Assembly (NCBI GenBank): GCA_963718635.1
Contig: OY970367.1
Coordinates: 3,968,001 to 4,032,000 of the forward strand
Reading direction: 5' to 3'
Source of the DNA: JAIOQJ01 sp963718635
Lineage (GTDB): Bacteria > Planctomycetota > Planctomycetia > Gemmatales > Gemmataceae
Length of the DNA stretch: 64,000 nucleotides
The stretch's first letter is position 1, and each line of letters starts with the position of its first letter. The translations under genes were made by a program, and so were the position numbers. Below the pieces are notes generated by a model. That model did not search any database. It saw nothing but the letters and a program-made list of their open reading frames with translations, and was not told where the DNA came from. This document shows positions 45,596 to 54,268 of the stretch, in pieces.

Positions 45596-46617
45596 ATGCT
45601 GTTATTGCGTTCGCCGTGGTTTGCCGAGGCTTTGCCGAGATTGGTGGAAGGCGGCGAACTGTCTGCCTCCCTCATGGCCGACGCGATAAATGATTTAACC
45701 TCTGGCGCCGTGGACGAGATCGAGGCGACCTCCTTCTTGATTGCCTTGCGCATGAAAGGTGAGACAGGCGGCGAGATTGCTGCGGCAGTCAGAGTATTGC
45801 GCGGAAAAATGACGTCGCTGGCCACGAACATCTCGGGTGTTCTGGATACATGTGGTACGGGGGGCGATGGCAGCGGCACATTCAATATCAGCACCGCGGT
45901 CTCACTGGTTGCGGCCGCGGCCGGGTGCCCGGTCGTCAAACATGGCAATCGTTCGGTATCAAGTCGAAGCGGCAGTGCCGACGTCCTCGCGGAACTGGGT
46001 GTGCCGATTGAAAAAGGGCCGGCTTGGGCTCAAACGTGCTTGGAACGGTTCGGGTTCGCCTTTTGCTTCGCGCCTCACTTTCATCCGGTCTTGGCTCACA
46101 TTGGGCCGTTGCGGCGCAAGCTCGGCGTTCGGACAATCTTCAATCTGCTGGGGCCCTTGCTAAACCCGGCGGGCGCACCGTTTCAGTTGCTTGGAGTTGG
46201 AAAGCTTGAATTGCTCGACCCGCTTGCAGAAGCCGTTGCGCTGCTTGGAATGAAGCGGGCTTTTCTCGTCTGCAGTGAAGACGGCCTAGACGAGGTGAGC
46301 CTTTCGGCGCCGACCCATGTGCGACAGGTGGAAAACGGTGCGATAAAATCGTTCGTCTGGGATCATAACGCTTTTGGTTTGCCAGGCGTGCCCCTCAATG
46401 ATTTGCGCCCGATGGTCCGCTCGAGAGCGCGGCAATCATACGCTCAATTCTGCTGGGCGAGAAATCGCCAGCGCGCTTCGTTGTTCTGGCGAATGCGGCG
46501 ACAGCCCTGCTGGCGGCAGAACGAGCCGATTCATTGCCTGCAGGGGTGGCACTGGCCGCCAAGGCGATTGATTCCGGCGCTGCGGCGCACCTTCTCGATC
46601 AACTCAGTCGATCTTGA
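45596..46617 (+). CDS. trpD: Anthranilate phosphoribosyltransferase, one apparent frameshift near the C-terminus
   Basis: Transfers the phosphoribosyl group of PRPP to anthranilate in tryptophan synthesis. GGAG lies 5 nt before the ATG. Visible blocks: DTCGTGGDGSGTFNISTAV (PRPP loop), VKHGNRSVSSRSGSADVLAE, and FNLLGPLLNPAGAPFQLLG. Near 46405 an apparent lost base moves the frame from NDLRP to DGPLESAAIIRSILLGEKSP, and homology continues to the true end LLDQLSRS with a TGA at 46615-46617. About 340 residues when joined, as expected. No other trp genes are present nearby. Confidence 0.93.
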
Positions 46618-46636
46618 TTGAAACGGAGCTTCCCTT

Positions 46637-47560
46637 ATGGCACAAAAAGTTATACTCATTGCCGATCCGGGCATCGACACGGCATTCGCCATCGCACTCG
46701 CCTTGCACGATCCTCTCATTGATGTCGTCGGCATCGTCGCCACGGCCGGCAATGTCTCGGCCGAGCAAGCCACTCAAAACGTGCATATCCTCGTCAATCA
46801 GATTGATGTGCCGAAGTGGCCTCGGATCGGGGCGGCACTCGTGGCCGACTTCGAAGTGGACGGCACGAAATTGCATGGCCCCGATGGCTTGGGCGCCGTC
46901 TCGTTCCCGCCAATCTCCCTACATCAGCCGTTGCCGGGCGACAAACTGATCGTGGAACTGGTGAAGGCCAATCCAAAAGAGATCACGATCGTTGTTCTGG
47001 GCCCTTGCACGATGCTCGCCCGAGCGCTTGATCGCGACCCCGAACTCGCTCGTTCCATTGAACGGATTGTTTGCGTCGGCGGTTCGTGGCACGAAGCGGG
47101 CAATTCCTCCGCCGTTGCGGAGTTTCACTTTTACTGCGATCCGCTCGCCGCCCGGCAGGTCCTGCAATGCGGCGCCCCCATAACACTGCTGCCGCTTGAT
47201 GTAACGCGCAAACTCGTCTTCTCGCCGACGGATCTCTTGGCCCTGCCGTCGCCGCATTCAGCAACCTGTCGTTTGTTGCGCGAGATAGTCCCTTATGGCA
47301 TCCGCGCAAGCTCCAACTTATATGGCATCGAAGGCTTTCATATGAAAGATGTGCTTGGCATTGCCCATTTGGTCTTGCCGGGCGTAGTCACCACCGAGCG
47401 CGTCTGCGTGGATGTCGAAACGCGCGGCGAGTTGACCCGCGGCATGAGCGTCGTCGATATACGGCCGACACCTGGCAGCAATAAGAACGTCCACATCGGC
47501 GTCGGCGTTGACGTAATCGGCGTCCGCGATTATATCCATCGCATTCTACGCACAACCTGA
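46637..47560 (+). CDS. Nucleoside hydrolase-family protein with altered active-site residues
   Basis: 307 residues, matching the inosine-uridine hydrolase fold. The N-terminal motif is ADPGIDTAFAI, where canonical enzymes have DPGIDDA, so the second Ca-binding Asp is Thr. The AEFN motif is AEFHFYCDP, with His for the ribose-binding Asn. The late HDP motif is replaced by MKDVLGIAHL, keeping the Asp but losing the catalytic His. The overall fold is conserved (VLGPCTMLARALDRDPELA). It may have a changed substrate or be inactive. It follows trpD by 19 bp and precedes an exported protein gene by 17 bp. Confidence 0.85.
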   Translation: MAQKVILIADPGIDTAFAIALALHDPLIDVVGIVATAGNVSAEQATQNVHILVNQIDVPKWPRIGAALVADFEVDGTKLHGPDGLGAVSFPPISLHQPLPGDKLIVELVKANPKEITIVVLGPCTMLARALDRDPELARSIERIVCVGGSWHEAGNSSAVAEFHFYCDPLAARQVLQCGAPITLLPLDVTRKLVFSPTDLLALPSPHSATCRLLREIVPYGIRASSNLYGIEGFHMKDVLGIAHLVLPGVVTTERVCVDVETRGELTRGMSVVDIRPTPGSNKNVHIGVGVDVIGVRDYIHRILRTT

Positions 47561-47577
47561 CCGCTGCGAGGATTCCG

Positions 47578-48345
47578 ATGAAATGGCGTCTGTTTTTTGT
47601 CACGTTTCTCTTGTTCGCCGTCGGGCTGCCGCTGCAAGCGGATGATGCCGTTCCGTCCGCGGCCGAACTCGGGCGAATTTTCCGGACCTTGCTCGTGCCC
47701 AATTTACCCGACCCGTTGGTCGATCAGAATATTCGCTGGGATCAGCAGCGCAATCTCCCCAATGGCTTAACTTGGAAAACAAAGGGCATCCTACTGAAGC
47801 CGGAATTGCAGCGCAAGATGCTCAATGATGGCGTTTGGCGCAAGATCGCCGTGCGAGCTGATGAGCCCGACAAATCGCTGAAGTTATCCGTCAAAGATGT
47901 GCAAATTCCCGAGACGGGCCGGCTCACATTTACGATGCGCGTCGAGCTGACGGTAAATATCAAGTTTGAACAGCAATTATGGCGCTCAGGCTCCAGACTT
48001 TATAGTGGTGAAACGAGAGCCCGTTGCAAAGTCGTTTTGGATCTCGCTTGCGAATCAACGAGTCGCGTCGAAAGACAGCCGAATTCCTTTCTGCCGGATC
48101 TGGTAATGCGGTTACGCGTACTCGATGCCAAACTGAACTATTATGATTTCGTTACGGAACACACGGCGGGGGTCGGCGGCGATCTAGCTAAAATCATCGG
48201 CAACGGCGCTCACGACACGATCAAAAGTTTGAAGCCTTCACTGGAGAAAGACCTGCTCGCCAAGGCGAACTCCGCGATTGTCAAGGCGGGGGATACCAAA
48301 GAAGTCCGCCTGAGTTTCAGCCGTTTGCTCGATGGGAAAAAGTAA
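47578..48345 (+). CDS. Exported hypothetical protein
   Basis: 255 residues. It has a clear signal peptide (MKWRLFFVTFLLFAVGLPLQ, cleaved near QAD). The mature part is beta-rich with basic patches and no membrane helix. No known domain was recognised. It is the third gene of the run trpD - hydrolase - this gene, with small gaps, suggesting one transcript. Function unknown. Confidence 0.72.
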   Translation: MKWRLFFVTFLLFAVGLPLQADDAVPSAAELGRIFRTLLVPNLPDPLVDQNIRWDQQRNLPNGLTWKTKGILLKPELQRKMLNDGVWRKIAVRADEPDKSLKLSVKDVQIPETGRLTFTMRVELTVNIKFEQQLWRSGSRLYSGETRARCKVVLDLACESTSRVERQPNSFLPDLVMRLRVLDAKLNYYDFVTEHTAGVGGDLAKIIGNGAHDTIKSLKPSLEKDLLAKANSAIVKAGDTKEVRLSFSRLLDGKK

Positions 48346-48454
48346 TTCCCCGTTTTGAGCGCGCCTAAGTTAGTATGTCATTGATCAGCACGAAACGATG
48401 ACCAAGATGGTCGTTACACGCCTTTTGCCGCGTAACGATCACCGAGCGCTTCAG

Positions 48455-48513
48455 TCAGAGCTGCGACCGTTAGGGAGCGGGGCCCCACCGCTCCCTAACG
48501 GTCGCAGCTCTGA
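48455..48513. repeat. GCGACCGTTAGG hairpin, copy B (perfect 26-bp stem)
   Basis: Arms 48455-48480 and 48488-48513 (starting TCAGAGCTGCGACCGTTAGG) pair without a mismatch around a 7-nt loop GGCCCCA. Confidence 0.9.
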
Positions 48514-48528
48514 TCGATACGCTGGCGG

Positions 48529-48584
48529 AGGCCCTTCTGGAAATATTTCCAGAAGGGCCTTTCCAATTAAATCGTGGGAAAACG
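48529..48584 (+). repeat. Bipartite palindrome-box element 5
   Basis: Perfect 32-nt palindrome (48529-48560; 26-nt core 48532-48557) with GGAAATATTTCC at the centre, an 11-nt spacer measured from the 26-nt core, then AAATCGTGGGAAAACG at 48569-48584. Confidence 0.88.
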
Positions 48585-48678
48585 CACGATGACTTTTGAA
48601 AGTTCTGTAGCACAAGCGTCTCGCTTGTGCGTTGCTCAAACGCTCGATGCTCAATCGCACGTCATTTCTAACGAGACC

Positions 48679-48731
48679 GCCTTCAGGAAATATTTCCAGA
48701 AGGTGAAACGCGAGAAAATCGTGGGAAAACG
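48679..48731 (+). repeat. Bipartite palindrome-box element 6
   Basis: 26-nt palindrome (48679-48704) with one A.A mismatch and a terminal G.T pair, an 11-nt spacer, then AAATCGTGGGAAAACG at 48716-48731. Confidence 0.85.
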
Positions 48732-48831
48732 CGCGATCGGGAAATTCGACACGCGAGATTCGGGTAGCGGAATGATCTGCAAAGTATAACTTCTTACGCA
48801 GACATCGCCAAATGTTCACAAGGAATCGAAC

Positions 48832-49368
48832 ATGAACGTCATTTCCATCGTTCTAACATGTCTCACAACACTTTCGGACCCAACCGCCCGCGAGGTCGGC
48901 GTCGAAGATGTCCGCGCCCAGGTTGGAGGAATCAAAATCATTGGCAACACAATCACGCGCGACAGCGTGATCCGCAAGGCAGCGAATCTTAGTCCTGGTC
49001 AAGTCGTTGATACACGAGGCTTGCGCATCGCCGAGCGGAGGCTGAATCGCTTGGGGATTTTTCACGCTGCCGTCGAATTCGGAAATGACGAAGGAGAGTT
49101 TCGGAACGTCTACATTGGGATCAAAGAAATCTCGACCACGCGTGTCGCGTTGGAAATGGCGATCAATTCGCAAGGAGAGCCCGTGTTGATTTTCGTGATC
49201 GAAGAACGCAATTTCGATCCAAATCGCTGGCCATGCAGCCTAGACGACATTACCGAAAGCCGCATGTTTCGAGGGAACGGCCAGCGGATCGGCTTCGAAT
49301 GGAGAATTCCGTTGCGACAAGTGCCTGGCTATGATTTGTTCATCTCGTTACGCGACTCAGCCAAGTAA
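48832..49368 (+). CDS. Orphan POTRA-domain protein (BamA/FtsQ-type repeat)
   Basis: 178 residues. Residues about 30-100 match a POTRA domain: VGGIKIIGNTITRDSVIRKA, LSPGQVVDTRGLRIAERRLN, RLGIFHAAVEF. A short beta-rich tail (EPVLIFVIEERNFDPNRWP) resembles the entry into a BamA-type barrel, but the rest of the barrel is absent. The N-terminus (MNVISIVLTCLTTLSDPTAR) may be a weak signal peptide. It may be a truncated outer-membrane protein or a stand-alone POTRA protein. It is followed, on the other strand, by the sugar kinase. Confidence 0.65.
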   Translation: MNVISIVLTCLTTLSDPTAREVGVEDVRAQVGGIKIIGNTITRDSVIRKAANLSPGQVVDTRGLRIAERRLNRLGIFHAAVEFGNDEGEFRNVYIGIKEISTTRVALEMAINSQGEPVLIFVIEERNFDPNRWPCSLDDITESRMFRGNGQRIGFEWRIPLRQVPGYDLFISLRDSAK

Positions 49369-49420
49369 CCGGTCGGCTGGAAGATACTCACGCCCGTCGC
49401 TGGCAGGTCGGGCTAACAGA

Positions 49421-50408
49421 TCAGTCGAGTTTGCCCTCAACTAAAAACTTCGCGCAAGCGGCCGCGCCGATGAAGCCGGCGTCACTGCCCAATTGCGCGT
49501 AGCGGATGAGGGTATTCTCAGCCGGAACCGGGAAAGCAAGCTGTCGAATATGGTGGCGAATCCGTTCCAGGAATGGTTCGCCGGCTGCCGTCATGCCGCC
49601 GGCAAAGACAATGGCGTCCGGGTCGATAACGTGCATCATGTTCATCGCGCCAACGGCAAGGTAATACGCGGTCTCATCGACAATTTTGATGGCGAGACTG
49701 TCGCCGTGTTCCGCAGCCGTAAAGATCGCCCGCGAAGACAACTCCTCTTCGCGCGCCATGCAATAACTGGTTCAACTCGGATGCGGGATGCATCGGCAAC
49801 GATTCGAGTGCCCGCTTTACGACGGATGTAGCGCTCGCGTAAGCTTCAAGGCAACCAAGGCGTCCGCAGCCGCAAAGCCGACCGTCTTCAAGTGCGATCC
49901 GCATATGGCCCACTTCGCCGCCGTGGCTATGCTGGCCTTCAAGCACTTTATCGTCGATGATGATCCCGCCACCGACGCCTGTTCCGAGGGTGAAAAGCAC
50001 CATGCTTTTCACTTCGCGTCCGGCGCCAACCCAGAACTCGCCGTACGCAGCGGCATTGGCATCGTTTTGAAAGGCTGTCGGGATATTGAAATGATCTTGG
50101 ACGTGCTTCTTGACGGCTACATTGCGCCAAGGTTTCAGATTGGGTGGATCGAGGATGATGCCGGCGGCAATATCCATAGTGCCGGGAGTTGCCACGCCAA
50201 TGCCCGCGATGTCGGCCATCGATTTGCCCGAAACCCGAACCGCTTCGCGGATGGTCGCGCACATGGTGGCCAAGCCGAATTCTTGACCTTTATACGGCTC
50301 CGTCAATTTGGCGACGGAAGGGGAAGGCCGTCCGTGATTGTCCACGACGCTGGCCTTCATGGTCGTTCCGCCGACGTCCAAACCGACATAAAACGCTCGT
50401 GCGCTCAT
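49421..50408 (-). CDS. ROK-family sugar kinase (glucokinase-like), one apparent frameshift
   Basis: About 329 residues when joined. The ATG at 50406-50408 gives MSARAFYVGLDVGGTTMKAS, the phosphate-binding motif. Further motifs are FQNDANAAAYGEFWVGAGRE (catalytic Asp in the NDAN block), TLGTGVGGGIIID, and the ROK zinc motif CGCGRLGCLEAYAS. Near 49750 an extra base moves the frame from ELNQLLHGAR to REEELSSRAIFTAAEHGDSL, and the fold continues to the true end. ROK glucokinases phosphorylate glucose or related sugars with ATP. It probably links the sugar-handling genes of this window to glycolysis. Confidence 0.88.
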
Positions 50409-50550
50409 GACACCCGCCGCTCGCTTGGAGAGAACCGAAGTCAATGATCTATCCAGGTTAGGGATACCGATTTCCGCTAAAGGCCGCAAGGTTCAGGGCG
50501 GGAGCGCGGGCATGCTGACAGATTGTGGCAAACAGTGAAGCCACCGCCGA

Positions 50551-50697
50551 GCCCGTTCTTACCCTCCCCCTGGCTTTGCAGGGGGAGGGCAGGGTGGGGG
50601 CGGAGCGCCTCGCCCACCGACGGATGTCGTGAAACTCGCAGCATTTCCCCCCACCCTGCCCTCCCCCGCAAAGCCGGAGGGAGGGTAAGAAGGGCGA
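50551..50697. repeat. Inverted pair of GC-rich repeats
   Basis: Arms of about 48 nt (50551-50602 and 50646-50697) are approximate reverse complements. Both contain CCCTGCCCTCCCCC (or its complement) and GGCTTTGC/GCAAAGCC. The right copy is nearly identical to the repeat at 7598-7650. Confidence 0.8.
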
Positions 50698-50853
50698 GGT
50701 CCCGATTTGCTAGGACCGGTCGGCGCTTATGAGCGTTACCCTGGGCTGATGAAAACGATACGAGTTTCTAGGGTTTTGGGCTTGAATGCTTTTGCTGTTT
50801 TTGTTGCGCTTTGATGTTGGAGGATCGACAACTGCCTTGATAAGGAAATCGAC

Positions 50854-51153
50854 ATGAGCGCAACTGATCAGGACGATCCCAAAGTAGAATACTCGACTCC
50901 GCATCGTGTGCAAGCTTGGTTCTTGCGTAGGAGTCGGGATAACTGGAAACTGAAATATACGCAACTAAAGTCGGACGCGAAGCGGCTGCAGAATCGGGTA
51001 AACGACGTAACCAAGAGTCGCGAACAGTGGCGTAACGAAACCGAGCAACTGGCCGAACGCGTCCACGAATTAGAGGCCGAGAACGCCGCCCTGCAGGAGC
51101 AGTTGGCGGCTTTAAAAAAGGATGGACAGCACCCGGCAGTTGGACCTGCTTGA
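50854..51153 (+). CDS. IS accessory coiled-coil protein
   Basis: 99 residues with a long coiled coil (RNDxxxLAERVHELEAENAA type pattern around residues 55-90) and a basic N-terminal region (RRSRDNWKLKYTQLKSDAKR). It lies inside the second IS and its end overlaps the transposase start by 32 nt in another frame. The transposase frame has a TAA just before its ATG, so the two are translationally coupled rather than joined by programmed frameshifting. It probably helps the transposase bind DNA or oligomerise. Confidence 0.8.
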   Translation: MSATDQDDPKVEYSTPHRVQAWFLRRSRDNWKLKYTQLKSDAKRLQNRVNDVTKSREQWRNETEQLAERVHELEAENAALQEQLAALKKDGQHPAVGPA

Positions 51154-52429
51154 TGAAGAACCGCTCGGCCACCACGGTTACGGCGTCGACACGATTTCTC
51201 TGTTTCTTCGTTTGGTGATGGACGGTGTCTCGTTGCGTGGCGCATCGCGCGTAATGGCGGTGATTGCCGAGGCCTTTGGTTTGCCTATGAACATTCCACA
51301 CTGGACCACGGGCCGACTGTGGCTGATGCGTTTGGGGCACGCGGCGTTGACGATGCCCTTGGAGCAAGCGGACGATTGGGCGTGGTTGATCGATCACTCG
51401 GTGCAGATCGGTCAGGAGAAATGTTTGGTGATCTTGGGGATCCGCTTGCGTGACTTGCCCAAGCCGGGTGAGTGTTTGCGGCATCACGATTTGCACTTGA
51501 TTGCCTTGGTTGTGCGGAAATCGTGGACGCGTCAGGAAGTGGATGTCGAGTTGGAAGCAGCAATCAAGCGCACCGGTACGCCGCGTGTGATCGTCGACGA
51601 CCACGGCAGCGATTTGTACGGTGGCGTGCAGTTGTTTCAGGCCCGGCATGGCGAGACGCTGGAGATGTACGATATCAAACACAAGGCGGCCTGCCTGCTG
51701 AAGCATCGCTTGGAGAAAGACCCGCAATGGCAAGAATTCCAGCGTCAAGTCGGGCAGACGCGCTGTGCCGTGCAACAGACAGAACTGGCGTTCCTGGCGC
51801 CGCCGACGCCAAAGGCCAAGGCGCGGTTCATGAATTTGGAGCCGCAGTTGGTATGGGCGGACGGCGTGCTGGACGTCTTGCAAAATCCGCCTGCTCAGGT
51901 GCTTCAGTGGGCGAGCCCCGAACGCTTGCAGGAAAAATTGGGTTGGTTGCACGAGTTCGCCGACAAGATATCCGAGTGGTCGCAATGGCAGCAGGTCGTG
52001 AATATCGCCGTAACGCATGTCGATCGCCATGGCATATCGCGGACCGCAGCCAAAGAGTTGTATCAGGAAATGCCACGCCCGCTGGCTCATACCAGCACGG
52101 CCGCCTTGGTGATAGACCTGGTGTGTTTCGTGGCATCGCTGGGCAAGCAAACCAAGCGTGGCGAACGACTCGCTGGCAGCACCGAGATCTTGGAATCGTG
52201 TTTTGGAAAGATGAAAGTGCTGGAGAAACAACAGTCGCGCGGCGGATTCACCAGCTTGATCGTTTCGTTTGGATCGATGTTGGCGGACACGACAAGCCAA
52301 GTGATTGAAGCCGCACTGCAACATAGTTGCACCAAAGAAGTTTACCAGTGGTGTAAGCAGCATCTAGGAACCACCCTGTTCGCCAAACGCAAGCTGGCCT
52401 TCGCTGTAGGCGCAACAAAAACCGGATGA
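51122..52429 (+). CDS. Transposase of the second IS (DDE type, family not identified)
   Basis: 435 residues. A likely catalytic series is Asp in WAWLIDHSVQIG, Asp in RVIVDDHGSDLYGGVQLF and Glu in AGSTEILESCFGKMKVLEKQ. The sequence IKHKAACLLKHRLEKDPQWQ is highly characteristic but no named IS family could be assigned. A short-range domain order of N-terminal helix, DDE core, long helical insert and C-terminal helix fits a cut-and-paste enzyme. Start ATG at 51122 has only a weak AAGG. Confidence 0.85.
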   Translation: MDSTRQLDLLDEEPLGHHGYGVDTISLFLRLVMDGVSLRGASRVMAVIAEAFGLPMNIPHWTTGRLWLMRLGHAALTMPLEQADDWAWLIDHSVQIGQEKCLVILGIRLRDLPKPGECLRHHDLHLIALVVRKSWTRQEVDVELEAAIKRTGTPRVIVDDHGSDLYGGVQLFQARHGETLEMYDIKHKAACLLKHRLEKDPQWQEFQRQVGQTRCAVQQTELAFLAPPTPKAKARFMNLEPQLVWADGVLDVLQNPPAQVLQWASPERLQEKLGWLHEFADKISEWSQWQQVVNIAVTHVDRHGISRTAAKELYQEMPRPLAHTSTAALVIDLVCFVASLGKQTKRGERLAGSTEILESCFGKMKVLEKQQSRGGFTSLIVSFGSMLADTTSQVIEAALQHSCTKEVYQWCKQHLGTTLFAKRKLAFAVGATKTG

Positions 52430-52559
52430 ACAACCTCGTTGGTTTTCATCAGCCCAGCGTTACCCACGCTGGTTTGCTATCGCGGTTCGTATCAGCATTG
52501 ATTATTATCGGCCGATGGAATCGCACTGCGTTGCCTCAAGGATTGGGGATTGCTCCGTT

Positions 52560-54216
52560 ATGTTCGCACACCGCCTCTCGCATTATGCCATTCTTCTCAG
52601 CGCGATGGCCGTTCTTACGCTGCCGAATCTCGGCGTCTCCAGCCTTTGGGATGTGGATGAAGGGGTGAACGCCGAAGCCGCCCGTGAAATGTTGGAAGCG
52701 GACACCTGGATCTCTCCCCTATTCAATTTCGAGCTGCGCACAGCCAAACCCGCCTTGCTCTACTGGCTGCACGCGCACCTCCTATACACTGCTGGGCGTT
52801 AATGAATTCGCCGCAAGGCTTCCGAGCGTACTTGCGGGAATGCTGACGGTCCTGCTGGTTTATGAGCTCGCCCGCCGTATGTTTGGCGCCGCCACAGGAC
52901 TGTTGGCCGGCATCGTGCTCGCCAGCGCCATCGAGTTCTGCATGCTGGCGCACGCGGCCACGCCTGACAGCACATTGCTCTTATTCACGATCCTTACGTT
53001 TTATCTCTTCTGGATCGGCTCGCGCAATGGGAGTCGTGCCTGGTTTATCCCGTGTGGCATGGCCGCTGGTTTAGCCATGCTTACTAAGGGACCGGTCGGC
53101 ATCGTCATGCCCTGCGCTGTCATATTCTTGTACCTGTTTTGGAACGGGGAACTGAAGCGCTTGCTCGATCGCCGGGTGCTACACGGACTTCTCGCTTTCT
53201 TTGTCGTTGCCGGGCCATGGTATATTCTCGTTTCCGTCGAAACGCGCGGCGTCTGGATTAAACAATTTATCGGCAAGGAGAACCTGACGCGCTTTGCTCA
53301 GCCGATGGAAGAGCACAGCGGGCCAATCTTTTATCACCTCGTCGGCATCATCATTTTGTTCGCACCTTGGAGCATCGTGCTGGGCGCCACCATCCACAAT
53401 GCGCTCCGCGAAATGAGAACTCAGCCGGAAGAAACTCCACCGCAACGGGATGAACGCCAGGCGTGTCGCTTGCTTATCTGCTGGATGCTAACCTATCTGG
53501 TGTTCTTTTCGCTGGCTGCTACGAAGTTGCCCAACTACGTGCTGCCGGTGTATCCGGCGCTTGCCATTCTCACAGCTCGTTTCTTGAACCGCTGGAGGAC
53601 AAACAGCGCACGCTTTCCGCGCTGGGTCATGCCTGTCGCATTGGCGGTGCTGGCAGCCATCGGCATCGTGACGGGCGTCGGGCTTGCCATCGGCGGCGGC
53701 CTAATTCCGCTCGCAGGCGTCAAGATGGTTACCTTTCCCGGTCTGGAACGTTGGCTCTGGCTGGGGGCCATCCCTATTTTAGGAGCGGCGGTCGCAGGCT
53801 TTTATTTGCTGCGCCAAAGGCGCGATCTGTTAATCGCCTCCCTGGCTATTACCTCTGTGTCATTTGTTGCGCTTATCGCCGCGTTCCCAGCGAATTCGTT
53901 CGATCGCTACAAGGCACCCCGGGAACTGGTCATGCAATCGGGTGTGCGGCAGTCGCATCGCGACATTCGCTTGTTGGCACTGGAATGGTTTCAGCCTAGC
54001 GTTGTTTTCTATAGCCAGCGTGAAGTGGAACGGATCAACACCTGGCCTGAAGCCGGCCGTGTTCTGGCTATGGAGGCCCCCGTTTACCTGTTCGTGCCGG
54101 AACCGGTCTGGATTCGAGTGCAAGACAAACACGCGAACGCTTTGGCCTATCGCACCATCGCCAGACAGTTCGACTTCCTGAGAAACTGCGATGTGTTGGT
54201 CGTCACCAATCAATGA
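52560..54216 (+). CDS. ArnT-like glycosyltransferase (GT83/PMT family), one apparent frameshift
   Basis: About 551 residues when joined. From the ATG at 52560 the frame has LSHYAILLSAMAVLTLPNLG and the acidic motif WDVDEGVNAEAAREML, the PMT/ArnT catalytic loop. Near 52790 an apparent extra base moves it to LLGVNEFAARLPSVLAGMLT, and the protein continues through about ten more hydrophobic helices to a periplasmic C-terminal domain. The family transfers sugars from polyprenyl-phosphate donors to lipid A or proteins on the outer face of the inner membrane. The gene starts 103 bp after the second IS. Confidence 0.9.
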
Positions 54217-54268
54217 TTTTCGTGATACGTTAGGCGCTCATCGTTCGTTGCACGCGCTGGGCACAAGC

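Larger units (their letters stand above)
48358..48731. repeat. Composite non-coding block, second copy of modules from 23.4-23.95 kb
   Basis: Gene-free stretch with the same modules in the same order as the earlier block: GCGCGCCTAAG.TAGT edge, GCGACCGTTAGG hairpin, palindrome-box element, TAGCACAAGCGTCTCGCTTG palindrome-like segment, second palindrome-box element. The sequence TTCCAATTAAATCGTGGGAA is identical in both blocks. Confidence 0.85.
50741..52457 (+). mobile_element. Complete insertion sequence with two genes, 1717 bp
   Basis: Perfect 16-bp inverted repeats CTGGGCTGATGAAAAC lie at 50741-50756 and (complement) 52442-52457. A 7-bp direct repeat CGTTACC flanks the element at 50734-50740 and 52458-52464; it extends to 8-9 bp if terminal bases are shared, so the exact boundary may shift by one. 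It holds a small coiled-coil gene and a transposase gene. Ends, duplication and genes are all intact, suggesting recent activity. It sits in the intergenic gap before the glycosyltransferase gene and breaks no recognisable gene. Confidence 0.93.

Noticed and set aside
50854..52429. Programmed frameshift joining the two IS genes at TTTAAAAAAG
   Set aside because: The transposase frame has a TAA just before its ATG, so the two are separate, coupled genes.
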